The notes under the pieces were generated by a model that worked only from the letters and a program-made list of their open reading frames with translations, was not told the origin of the DNA and did no database searches. A DNA stretch of 64,000 nucleotides from JAFCUW01 sp049898325 (GTDB lineage: Bacteria; Pseudomonadota; Gammaproteobacteria; Burkholderiales; Burkholderiaceae_D), in contig NZ_JAFCXL010000012.1 of the NCBI RefSeq assembly GCF_049898325.1, forward strand, positions 62,001-126,000. The letters are read 5' to 3'. Within the stretch, counting starts at the first letter, position 1; each line of letters starts with the position of its first letter. A program made the translations under genes and the position numbers. Below, one piece after another: positions 55,170-63,332 of this stretch.

Positions 55170-56197
55170 AGTGGACTTTTGTGCCAGCGAGCGATTTTCT
55201 TTCGTATGCCACCGAATGGGACGCCTTGCTTTCGTTGGGACCGGCGGCGCCGCCACTTGCTGCCGCCTTTGTCGCGGCCTTGCTGTCCACGTTCGGCAGT
55301 AACACCGAATTGTTGGGGATATGCAAAGACGAAAACATGTTGCTGGCCGTCACCGTACTGACGCCCGCCGGCTACGCCCGCTGGAGCACTTTTCAACCGG
55401 CGCAAGCGCCGATCGGCTTGTGGGTGCAACTACCAGTCGCGAGTCGCCCGGCGCTTCTCCGAAGCCTGATCCGTGCGCTACCCGGTGGCGCCATGCTGGT
55501 TGGGTTGACGCAGTGCGATCCGTTGTTGTTGCCTCGCGACGGTGACAAGCGGTGCGAGGGTCACGGAGACTATATCAGCACCGCACGCATCACCATCGCA
55601 ACCGACTTCGATACATGGTGGAGCGAACGTGGGAAGAATCTGCGTAGCAATATGAAAAAGCAGAGAAACCGGCTGGAAGTCGCGGGTATTGCAAGTCGAC
55701 TGGAGATATGGCGCTCGCCACATCAAATGGCACATGCCATTGCTGAATTCGGACGTTTAGAAAGTACCGGCTGGAAAGGTCGCGTCGGCACTGCGGTAGA
55801 TTTTCAGAGCGAACAAGGTCGGTTTTATCTAGAGATGCTCGAAACATTTTGCGCAGGGGGAAATGGAAGCGTGTATTGCTACTATTTTAATGAGAATATC
55901 GTTGCGATGGATTTGTGTATAGAGGAGAGAAATTGCGTGGTCGTATTGAAAACCGCCTATGACGAAAGTGTTCCGAGTCAATATTCCCCAGCGCTATTGA
56001 TGCGTGAAGAGGCTTGCCGGATGCTGTTCAACGATGGACGGATCGAGCGCATCGAATTTTACGGACGCGTCATGGAGTGGCACACACGCTGGAGCGATGA
56101 GTTTAGGTCAATGTATCACTTGAATTATTATCGTTGGACCATTTTGCGCCACGCGGACGCTTTGCGGCATCGATTAAAAAACTTGCGCGCCACTTGA
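55166..56197 (+). CDS. GNAT/FemAB-like acyltransferase
   Basis: A 343-residue protein with a GNAT fold of the CelD/FemAB type. The recognisable C-terminal half has NLRSNMKKQRNRLE, then GRFYLEMLETFCAGGNGSVYCYYFNENIVAMDLCIEE and YDESVPSQYSPALLMREEACR. Such proteins transfer an acyl or aminoacyl group to amino-sugars or peptides. Translational overlap with the aminotransferase suggests that the two make and acylate one amino-sugar in sequence; this is inferred. No signal peptide. Confidence 0.82.
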   Translation: MKWTFVPASDFLSYATEWDALLSLGPAAPPLAAAFVAALLSTFGSNTELLGICKDENMLLAVTVLTPAGYARWSTFQPAQAPIGLWVQLPVASRPALLRSLIRALPGGAMLVGLTQCDPLLLPRDGDKRCEGHGDYISTARITIATDFDTWWSERGKNLRSNMKKQRNRLEVAGIASRLEIWRSPHQMAHAIAEFGRLESTGWKGRVGTAVDFQSEQGRFYLEMLETFCAGGNGSVYCYYFNENIVAMDLCIEERNCVVVLKTAYDESVPSQYSPALLMREEACRMLFNDGRIERIEFYGRVMEWHTRWSDEFRSMYHLNYYRWTILRHADALRHRLKNLRAT

Positions 56198-56576
56198 GAT
56201 CCCTCTGCGTTCAACCTTTCGCTTGCGTTGACTTCCAAGTCTTGCGCTAGCAGTGGGTCGTCCAGTTAGCCTACAAATCAGCAATTCTTTCAAAATCAAT
56301 TATTTTTATAAAAAAACATTACATCAACCTTGTTTTATATTTATTTATTATAATTATAATTATTCTTTAATTGCAAATTAAAATAACTAGAGCAAAGAGA
56401 ATAGGTAGCATTTCTTACGGCTGGAATTCAGCACCCGTCTCGCCTCTGCTTTTTCAAATCCCTGCATTAAATTTTCGGCTTTTTATAGTATTGAGCTAGT
56501 TTTAATGCAAGTTAGGCAATCGCCGAAATTTTATATTCGCCAACTCTTTTGCTGATTTGATAAATCATGATGTTTA
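56198..56576. other. AT-rich control region
   Basis: No gene. Positions 56281-56400 contain about 20 G/C in 120 bases by my count. TTTCTTAC lies at 56411-56418. This is upstream of a sigma-54 promoter and may bind an activator or a nucleoid protein. Confidence 0.6.
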
Positions 56577-56593
56577 TTGGATAACAAATTGCG
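56577..56593 (+). promoter_or_regulatory. Candidate sigma-54 promoter of the lipoprotein gene
   Basis: TTGGATAACAAATTGCG has GG (56579-56580) and GC (56591-56592) with the required ten-base spacing and TTGC at -12. Transcription would start near 56603, giving a leader of about 120 bases. Confidence 0.65.
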
Positions 56594-56722
56594 AGTTATA
56601 TGTGGTTTTTCCGAAGAATTTCAGCCTTTTTGAGAATAAGCAGAACACGGGAAGTGTTGATGCGGGTAAAGTTAAGTTCCTCGGGAAAATTATTATTTCC
56701 AACCACCAATCCCTTCACGATC

Positions 56723-58981
56723 ATGAAACTGACAACATTGATACCTAGCCTGAATACCAATGCCGCGCATTTAGCCGCTGGTAAAAACATACTGGCCGCA
56801 GTCTCCGCAGCAGTGATCGTTGCGGGCTGCGGCGGCGGCGGGAGCGCCGGCAGTGCCACTTCAGAGAGCGCGGTCACACTCGCCGCCATCACCGTTAGCC
56901 GGGCACCGGTGAGCGTCACACCCGTCTCAACAATACCGGTTACCGTGACGACGACGCCGGTGGCCACCGTGCCTGTATCGGTCACGGGAACCCCGGTAAC
57001 TGATGTGCGTATTGAAAATACTGGCATTGCCCAGACAAATGTTCCCTTTACCTTTGGCCAAGTCTTTGTCGCTGGCCAGGTCTTGTCGACGAATGGCATA
57101 GTCGGGAAGCTTGACGATGGCAGCGCCCTCGCTCTGCAAATGGATGTCAAAGCAACCCACGCCGATGGTTCCGTTCGCCACGCGATTCTCTCTGGCGTGG
57201 TCGCGAATCTTGCGCAAGGAGCCCAGCGTACGGTGACACTGATCAAGCAGGCCACCCCCACTGCTACAACGGCCCCAACCTTGAGTACATTGTTAGCGGC
57301 CGGCTTTAATTTCTCCGTGCATACCAAGATTGGCGGTGTGGACTACTATGTCAATGCCGAAGACCTTCTCAAGAGCACCACGCCCGGTGTGTGGCTCAAG
57401 GGCGCAATCGCCAACGAATGGCAAGTTTCGGCGCCGCTGCACACAAGCAGTGGTGCGGTGCACCCGCATCTGACTGCGCACTATGCGATCCGCTGGTATG
57501 ACGGTATCAAGAAGGCGCGCGTGGACATGACGATCGAAAATGCATGGGCATTCGAGCCCAATGTTCAGAACTTTACCTACGATGTTGTCGCTAGTACCAA
57601 CGGCAATGCGGTGTATAGCAAGGCCGCCCTGACCCACCTGCACCACAGTCGTTGGCGCAAGCTGTTCTGGTGGAACGGCAGCGAGCCCCAAATCAATGTC
57701 AAGCACAATACCGCCTATCTCATCTCGACCCGGGCGGTGCCGAACTATGATCAGACCCAACTACCCAATGAAGCCGGTCTGACTGAGCTGAAGGCGCGCT
57801 GGACGGGCACTTCGGTCGAGCCGATGGGCGTCGGCTTTGCCATGCCGTACATGCCAACCACGGGCGGACGTCCGGACATCGGGATTCTCCCAAGCTGGTC
57901 CACGATGTACCTGCTCAGCATGGATAGCCGCGCCAAAGGCGTCACTTTGGGGACCGCTGATCTTGCCGGCAGTTGGTCAATTCATTACCGGGACAAAATC
58001 ACTGGCCGCCCGGTTACCGTTGCTGACTACCCCTATATGACGATTGCGGGGCGCAGCACCGATACGCTGAATCCAAACACTGGAAAATGGGAGTCATTTC
58101 CAGGCTGTGCGGCTGAGGGACTCTGCGATACACCGAATGCGCAGGACACATCTCATCAACCAAATTTCGCGTATCTACCGTACCTGGTAACTGGTGATTA
58201 CTACTATCTTGAAGAGCTGTTGTTCTGGACAACCTATAATACGTTCGAGTCAAATCCGAACTACCGGCAGTTTAGTAAAGGGCTGTACTTTGACAATCAG
58301 GTTCGTGCACAGGCATGGAGCATGCGCACGGCAGCCGAGGCAGCTTACATTGTTCCTGATGCTGATACGATGAAGGCGCACTTGACGACCATTGTCAATA
58401 ATAATCTTGACTGGTATAACACCACTTACGTGAATACCCCTGCAACATCGAATATGCTAGGGGCGCTGACGAATGGCTACGCTTATTCCTACCTGTACGA
58501 CCTTGGGATCGCCCCATGGCAAGATGACTTCTTTACGTCTGCTGTGGGTCATGTGCTCGAACTGGGCTTTACAAAGGCGAAGCCAATTTTGCAGTGGAAA
58601 ATCAATTTTCCTATTTTGCGCATGACCGCCCCTGGTAGTTGCTGGATCGATGGCGCAGCTTATCAGATGGCAATTCGTCCCACGAAAACGTCGCCGGTCT
58701 ACGCCACGATGGCACAGGTCTACGCAGCAACCCATACGCCCGAGTTCAATGCGCTTGCTTGCAACAGCACAAGTATGGCGGCAGCTTTGAATTTGAAAGT
58801 TGGCGAAATGACTGGATTTTCTGACTCGCCAGGCGGGTATCCATCGAATATGCAGCCAGCGCTGGCTTACGCGGTGGATGTGGGCGGGGATTCAGGCAAG
58901 CAGGTCTGGTCGCTGTTCATGAGCCGAACCGTGAAACCGGTGTATGAAAACCAGCCACAGTTCAACATAATTCCACGCTAA
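56723..58981 (+). CDS. Large lipoprotein, possible PcRGLX-like polysaccharide enzyme
   Basis: A 752-residue protein with a lipobox V33-A-G-C36 followed by GGGG, so it is probably an outer-membrane-directed lipoprotein. A Thr/Val/Pro-rich linker (about 50-95) precedes a domain with QTNVPFTFGQVFVAGQV and HADGSVRHAILSG that resembles the first domain of exo-rhamnogalacturonan lyase-like (PcRGLX) proteins. The long C-terminal part (about 300-720) is Trp/Tyr-rich and helical. The assignment is tentative. I chose the ATG at 56723 as the one that places the lipobox correctly; 56660 is an alternative. No PEP-CTERM tail. Confidence 0.62.
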   Translation: MKLTTLIPSLNTNAAHLAAGKNILAAVSAAVIVAGCGGGGSAGSATSESAVTLAAITVSRAPVSVTPVSTIPVTVTTTPVATVPVSVTGTPVTDVRIENTGIAQTNVPFTFGQVFVAGQVLSTNGIVGKLDDGSALALQMDVKATHADGSVRHAILSGVVANLAQGAQRTVTLIKQATPTATTAPTLSTLLAAGFNFSVHTKIGGVDYYVNAEDLLKSTTPGVWLKGAIANEWQVSAPLHTSSGAVHPHLTAHYAIRWYDGIKKARVDMTIENAWAFEPNVQNFTYDVVASTNGNAVYSKAALTHLHHSRWRKLFWWNGSEPQINVKHNTAYLISTRAVPNYDQTQLPNEAGLTELKARWTGTSVEPMGVGFAMPYMPTTGGRPDIGILPSWSTMYLLSMDSRAKGVTLGTADLAGSWSIHYRDKITGRPVTVADYPYMTIAGRSTDTLNPNTGKWESFPGCAAEGLCDTPNAQDTSHQPNFAYLPYLVTGDYYYLEELLFWTTYNTFESNPNYRQFSKGLYFDNQVRAQAWSMRTAAEAAYIVPDADTMKAHLTTIVNNNLDWYNTTYVNTPATSNMLGALTNGYAYSYLYDLGIAPWQDDFFTSAVGHVLELGFTKAKPILQWKINFPILRMTAPGSCWIDGAAYQMAIRPTKTSPVYATMAQVYAATHTPEFNALACNSTSMAAALNLKVGEMTGFSDSPGGYPSNMQPALAYAVDVGGDSGKQVWSLFMSRTVKPVYENQPQFNIIPR

Positions 58982-58996
58982 CTGTTTCTGACTCAA

Positions 58997-59028
58997 GGTA
59001 CCGTTCGCTCTAATGAGTGCTCGGTACC
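58997..59028. terminator. Hairpin between convergent genes
   Basis: GGTACCG and CGGTACC with inner CGCTC/GAGTG around TAAT. No T-run, so termination would be rho-independent only in part. It lies between the lipoprotein stop and the convergent GT2 stop. Confidence 0.5.
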
Positions 59029-59056
59029 ATTTCAAATGGCGATTCACCATCATAGT

Positions 59057-59983
59057 TCAAGCTGTGAAACTGCTGAAAATGGCTTTAACGTTGCGCATGT
59101 CATTCGGTGTCCACCAAAGCGCTTCCAGGGCCGACCACAATGCTAGCTTCCTGTTTCCGCGTTGCCTGTGTGCGCTGGAGCGTAGGCGGAGGTTTGCTGC
59201 ATGCATCCATTTGAGTTTTTTTCGATACGGTCTTAGGGTTTGATCGCGCAATAACAACCTAGATGCATCAGGCATTGCGCATGAACCTCGAAATGTATCC
59301 TTTGTCATCGATTCATGGTAGCGCCGAAGATAAAGGCCCGGTTGATCGAACCAGTACAGGTCGTAGCAGTTGGCCAGAAGCAGACAAAAATGAATATCCT
59401 CGCCATAGATGAGATTTTCGCCAAGCAAGCCGATTTCATCAAATACGTCGCGCCGGATTATCATTGCTCCCAGAACCGGTAAGACGTCCCAGTCCAGCAT
59501 ATGGTTCACCGGCCGCCGCATAACATAGGTATTCGGCGCAATCAGCGTCCCTTGCGTCTTGATGGTGTCAAAATGTGCCTCATGTACCATTTTGCCGGGC
59601 GCCCGAATCTCCAGGATGTCGCCGGCTAGCCATCGGCTTTCGGGGTGAGCTGCCATCATTTCGATACGATTTTTGATCGTTCCTGGCGCTAATAAGTCAT
59701 CGGCATCGAGGAATCCGATCCACCGGCCGCTAGCGGCACGGATGCCGGCGTTGCGTGCCTTTGCGGGGCCACCGTTCTGTGACGACCGTATCACCAGCAC
59801 ATGATCCCAGCTTGCTACACATTCCAATATTTTGATGGTGGTAAGATCCGTTGACATATCATCCACAATTACTATTTCGATTTCAATGCCATCCGGAATT
59901 TGCTCAAGGATCGATTGCAATGCGTCATGCAGGAACGGACCTGAGTTGAAGACGGGAATCACGAAACTAATATTGTTGTTCAT
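59057..59983 (-). CDS. GT2-family glycosyltransferase
   Basis: A 308-residue GT-A fold transferase. It starts with the nucleotide-binding SFVIPVFNSGPFLHDAL, has VDDMSTDLT, NGGPAKARNAGIRAASG and the metal-binding FLDADDLLAP. The ATG at 59983 was chosen to place the first strand correctly. It closely parallels the GT2 at 61,062, including QPGLYLRRYHESMTKD, so the two are paralogues. It probably adds one sugar of the repeat unit. Confidence 0.88.
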   Translation of the reverse strand: MNNNISFVIPVFNSGPFLHDALQSILEQIPDGIEIEIVIVDDMSTDLTTIKILECVASWDHVLVIRSSQNGGPAKARNAGIRAASGRWIGFLDADDLLAPGTIKNRIEMMAAHPESRWLAGDILEIRAPGKMVHEAHFDTIKTQGTLIAPNTYVMRRPVNHMLDWDVLPVLGAMIIRRDVFDEIGLLGENLIYGEDIHFCLLLANCYDLYWFDQPGLYLRRYHESMTKDTFRGSCAMPDASRLLLRDQTLRPYRKKLKWMHAANLRLRSSAHRQRGNRKLALWSALEALWWTPNDMRNVKAIFSSFTA

Positions 59984-60046
59984 CTGAAAAATTTCAATTG
60001 GATTGATCAAGCACGCTGTGGCACCACTGCACAGCTATCGATGAGG

Positions 60047-61033
60047 CTATTTGCGATACGATTTTTCAGAGGTCGCTAACGCAGTGCGAAAAACATCCGA
60101 TACTTTTCCAAAGCGACGTGTCAGGTAGTGAAAGACACCGTGTCGTGCTGCGCGGGCGCTTGGGGCGCGAGAGCATACCCATAGCAGAAATTGTGTATTT
60201 CTTACTTGTGGCTGACATTCTGTGGCTGCAGCCAGATGCGATAAAGACCAGTAAAGGCGTTTGAGCGCTTGCAGCCAACCGCCAATACCGTGATAGTTCT
60301 TCTCGATCAGCAGGAGGGTATTGCGAGTGGAATAGTACGTCTTGATCGCGGCACGGGTGCCTCCGAACGCACGTGATTCCTTGTGAAATATGATTATAGA
60401 ATCATCGCAGATGGCGCGGAAGCCTTTATTTTCTGCGCGTAAGTGGAAATCGGTTTCTTCCAGTTGCAGAAAAAACCGTTCATCAAATAACCCGATCTTT
60501 TCGAAAATGTCGCGGTGCACTGCCAGACATGCACCGTAGGCAAAGTTCATATGCTGGCGTCCTGTGCCATCCTGCAATGGCGTGTAGCTTGACTGACGGC
60601 CATCTAGCGCGGGGTGCAACTGTGCCACCTTCGGCTCGTCCCAGTAGTAGATCGCTGGATGTAATAAGCAGGGCGCACAATCGAGTGCGGCGCTTATCCA
60701 CGCTTGTGCTTGGCCCTCCGGGAAGACGGTATCGTTGTTCAGCAGGCAGATCCAACGGTAGCCCCGTTCCAGGCCCAATCTGATACCGACGTTATTTCCG
60801 CCCGCCCATCCTTTGTTTTCCGCTAAAGCGATTAGTTCCACATCGGGATAGGCCGAGGCCAACGCCGGAGCAATTCCTTGCTTAGAGGCATTGTCAATGA
60901 CAAGAAGATCGAATCCCGTAACATGCTGGGCTCTCAAACTATCAAGACAAGCGACAGTGTCTTCGTAGCCGTTGTAGCTTAGCACCACGCATAACATGTC
61001 ACGGCGCGGCACAGGAGGGTGAGGGTTTGTCAT
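60047..61033 (-). CDS. GT2-family glycosyltransferase, rhamnosyltransferase-like
   Basis: A 328-residue GT-A fold transferase, more distant from the other two GT2 proteins. Features are VVLSYNGYEDTVACLDSL, VIDNASKQG, ENKGWAGGNNVGI and LLNNDTVFPEG, then the C-terminal EETDFHLRAENKGFRAICD. These resemble rhamnosyltransferases. It lies between the two paralogous GT2 genes in the same direction. Donor not provable from sequence. Confidence 0.88.
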   Translation of the reverse strand: MTNPHPPVPRRDMLCVVLSYNGYEDTVACLDSLRAQHVTGFDLLVIDNASKQGIAPALASAYPDVELIALAENKGWAGGNNVGIRLGLERGYRWICLLNNDTVFPEGQAQAWISAALDCAPCLLHPAIYYWDEPKVAQLHPALDGRQSSYTPLQDGTGRQHMNFAYGACLAVHRDIFEKIGLFDERFFLQLEETDFHLRAENKGFRAICDDSIIIFHKESRAFGGTRAAIKTYYSTRNTLLLIEKNYHGIGGWLQALKRLYWSLSHLAAATECQPQVRNTQFLLWVCSRAPSARAARHGVFHYLTRRFGKVSDVFRTALATSEKSYRK

Positions 61034-61061
61034 ATCTGCATTCCAAATGAAACACTCAGGA

Positions 61062-62000
61062 TCAACTTGAGGTCTTGCGCTTTGTACTGAAACTCGCCAA
61101 GAGCGATCGAAAACCGCGCGGATCGTTTGGCGAGACGAGAATGGCCTTCAATGCAGCTTTCATCGATTCAAGATGCAGACCGTGGTGAGCGAAGACACCC
61201 GATGACTGTCGCAGGTTGGCAGCGTAGTGCCACCGCATTTCTCGACGAATACTTTGGAGGCGTGGATCTCGCAGGCATGCTAGGGACGCTTGCGGCGCTT
61301 CGCGGGCGCCGCGCACGAGATTTTTTGTCATCGACTCGTGATAGCGGCGTAACTGCAGCGAAGGCTGGTCGATCCAGTACAGATTGGCAAACAGCGATAA
61401 AATCAGGCAGAAATAAATGTCTTCTCCATATATCAGTTTTTCCTCGAAAAATCCGGTTTTTTCCAGCAGCGAGCGGCGGAACATCATCGAGCCCATAAAC
61501 GGTAGCATTGGCCATCCTGCCAATCGAACAGTGGGCTGTTCAACGAGGAAGACGTGCGGCATGATTTCGACCCCATCGCGCGTGGCAAACGGAAAACTAT
61601 TCAGGTAGGACGTTTTGCCTGGCTCGCGAATTTCAACCATGTCACCTGCGATCCACGCAATGGTAGGCACATTAAGAATTGCCTTGGCGCGCAAAGCGAT
61701 TGATCCAGCCGCCAGAATATCATCGGCGTCAAGATACGCTAGCCAATCACCGGTTGCGGCGCGCATTCCGGCGTTGCGCGCGCGCGCTGGCCCACCGTTC
61801 TGCGGCTGCCGAATGACTTTCACATCAGGGTGGATTGACCATTTCCGCAACAGATCCAAAGTAAGGGATTCGGTGGAACAGTCATCGACGAGCAAAATCT
61901 CCGCTTCCACATTTGCAACGGAGTTCGACAGGATAGACATTACCGCCTCGTCGAGAAATACACCCGGGTTGAAGACGGGGACGATCCAGCTGATTTTCAA
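61062..62000 (-). CDS. GT2-family glycosyltransferase
   Basis: A 312-residue GT-A fold transferase starting with TTG at 62000, which overlaps the stop of the upstream GT4 gene (TTGA) and follows a GGAG. It shows WIVPVFNPGVFLDEAV, VDDCSTES, NGGPARARNAGMRAATG and YLDADDILAAG. Its C-terminal part (QPSLQLRRYHESMTKNL) is shared with the GT2 at 59,057. Upstream in-frame ATG codons lie inside the GT4 gene and were rejected. Confidence 0.86.
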   Translation of the reverse strand: MKISWIVPVFNPGVFLDEAVMSILSNSVANVEAEILLVDDCSTESLTLDLLRKWSIHPDVKVIRQPQNGGPARARNAGMRAATGDWLAYLDADDILAAGSIALRAKAILNVPTIAWIAGDMVEIREPGKTSYLNSFPFATRDGVEIMPHVFLVEQPTVRLAGWPMLPFMGSMMFRRSLLEKTGFFEEKLIYGEDIYFCLILSLFANLYWIDQPSLQLRRYHESMTKNLVRGAREAPQASLACLRDPRLQSIRREMRWHYAANLRQSSGVFAHHGLHLESMKAALKAILVSPNDPRGFRSLLASFSTKRKTSS

Positions 62001-63151
62001 GCGGACTCCTTTTCGCCCAATGGCGAAATCATTGTTTCGATTTGAGCGACATGCTCCGGCCAACTGTTGCGGCTTAGGACGGCATCTTTGGCCGCTGTGC
62101 CGAGCGCCGTGAGATCATAGTCACCGTGTAATAAACTGACAAGCAAGGTCTCAAATTGCTGCTCGTCGCGCGCCAGCAGTCCGGTAACGGCATGCTCGAC
62201 CATCTCGTTATTAGCGCCTTGATAGCGTACGCCATCGGGATAAAAAGACAAGGTGGTCAATCCATTGCTCATCGCTTCGAGAAGCACTACAGGCGAGTTC
62301 TCCAGAAGGGATGGGAAAAGGAAGACGTCGGCATTTCGGTAGATGTCGGCCACATCGTCGAGATGCCCATGAAACGTAATGCGGTCATGCAGCGCCGCCG
62401 CCGCCGCCGCCGCTTGGAGTGCGCCAAGCTCGGGGCCGCTACCGACGATGTCCAGATGCCATGCGAGCTCAGCCCTGCGCGCCAGTAAATCGATGATAAA
62501 TCCCACGTTTTTACTGGGAATAAGGCGCCCCACATTTAATAGGCGCAAGGGCGAAATGTGCGCGGTCGTTGGGCCATCTGGCGCATCGATCGGCATTGGG
62601 ATGACCTTGATCCGTGCACTCAGGCGGGCGCCATAACGCGAGGAAAATGCCTGCGCCGCCGCTTGTGTGAAGCGAATGGTAACGCCTGACATTCGCAGGC
62701 AGTCGCGTTCTAGAAAATCATAGATGCCGATTGCCGCATATCGCTGCAGTTTGCTGGCGTACGGGTAACTGGCCAATTCCACCGGGGCGACGAGCGAATG
62801 TGGCAAATACACCATCGACGTTCGCGGGAAGCGACGAGAATACGCCCACGCAAGTGGTTGGGCGCTGGCGATGACGAGGTCGGCGGTATCGAGTCGAAGC
62901 GCTCGAATGACGGTGCGGTAATGGCGCAGCTGAAAAATGCTTGCCAGTCGCCACATGCCAAAACCAAGAGCTGAGCTTGGCCGCGCAATTTCGTGAACGC
63001 GGGCAATCTGTTTGATATCTGGTGTTGCTTCGTGGCAAATTAGGGTGACGTGATGTCCCCGCCGCGTTAACTCTGTTAGAAGGCGCGCCGTGTAGACTCC
63101 AGCGCCGCCTTGCCGCGTGGCGTCCAATGCGAGCACATGAATCTTAGCCAT
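61997..63151 (-). CDS. GT4-family glycosyltransferase
   Basis: A 384-residue GT-B fold glycosyltransferase. The N-terminal domain has QGGAGVYTARLLTELTRRGH; the donor-binding domain has LLNVGRLIPSKNVGFIIDLL and the E-x7-E region in FPSLLENSPVVLLEAMSNGL. It is followed directly, with translational overlap, by a GT2 gene. It probably adds one sugar to the lipid-linked repeat unit. Confidence 0.9.
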   Translation of the reverse strand: MAKIHVLALDATRQGGAGVYTARLLTELTRRGHHVTLICHEATPDIKQIARVHEIARPSSALGFGMWRLASIFQLRHYRTVIRALRLDTADLVIASAQPLAWAYSRRFPRTSMVYLPHSLVAPVELASYPYASKLQRYAAIGIYDFLERDCLRMSGVTIRFTQAAAQAFSSRYGARLSARIKVIPMPIDAPDGPTTAHISPLRLLNVGRLIPSKNVGFIIDLLARRAELAWHLDIVGSGPELGALQAAAAAAALHDRITFHGHLDDVADIYRNADVFLFPSLLENSPVVLLEAMSNGLTTLSFYPDGVRYQGANNEMVEHAVTGLLARDEQQFETLLVSLLHGDYDLTALGTAAKDAVLSRNSWPEHVAQIETMISPLGEKESA

Positions 63152-63332
63152 GTTTCATGGTTCCATAAATTACAAATCGCCTTAAAGACGTTGTTTCAAC
63201 TTCTCATCGATGAACTGACATACTCGGTCGCGGCCAATGCATGCAGCGAAGATGGTCGATTTTGATGCCTCCACCCATTTTTCGGACGGATGTAAAGAGC
63301 AAAGCCGAAGTTGGTTCGCTTCACAGGCTTAT

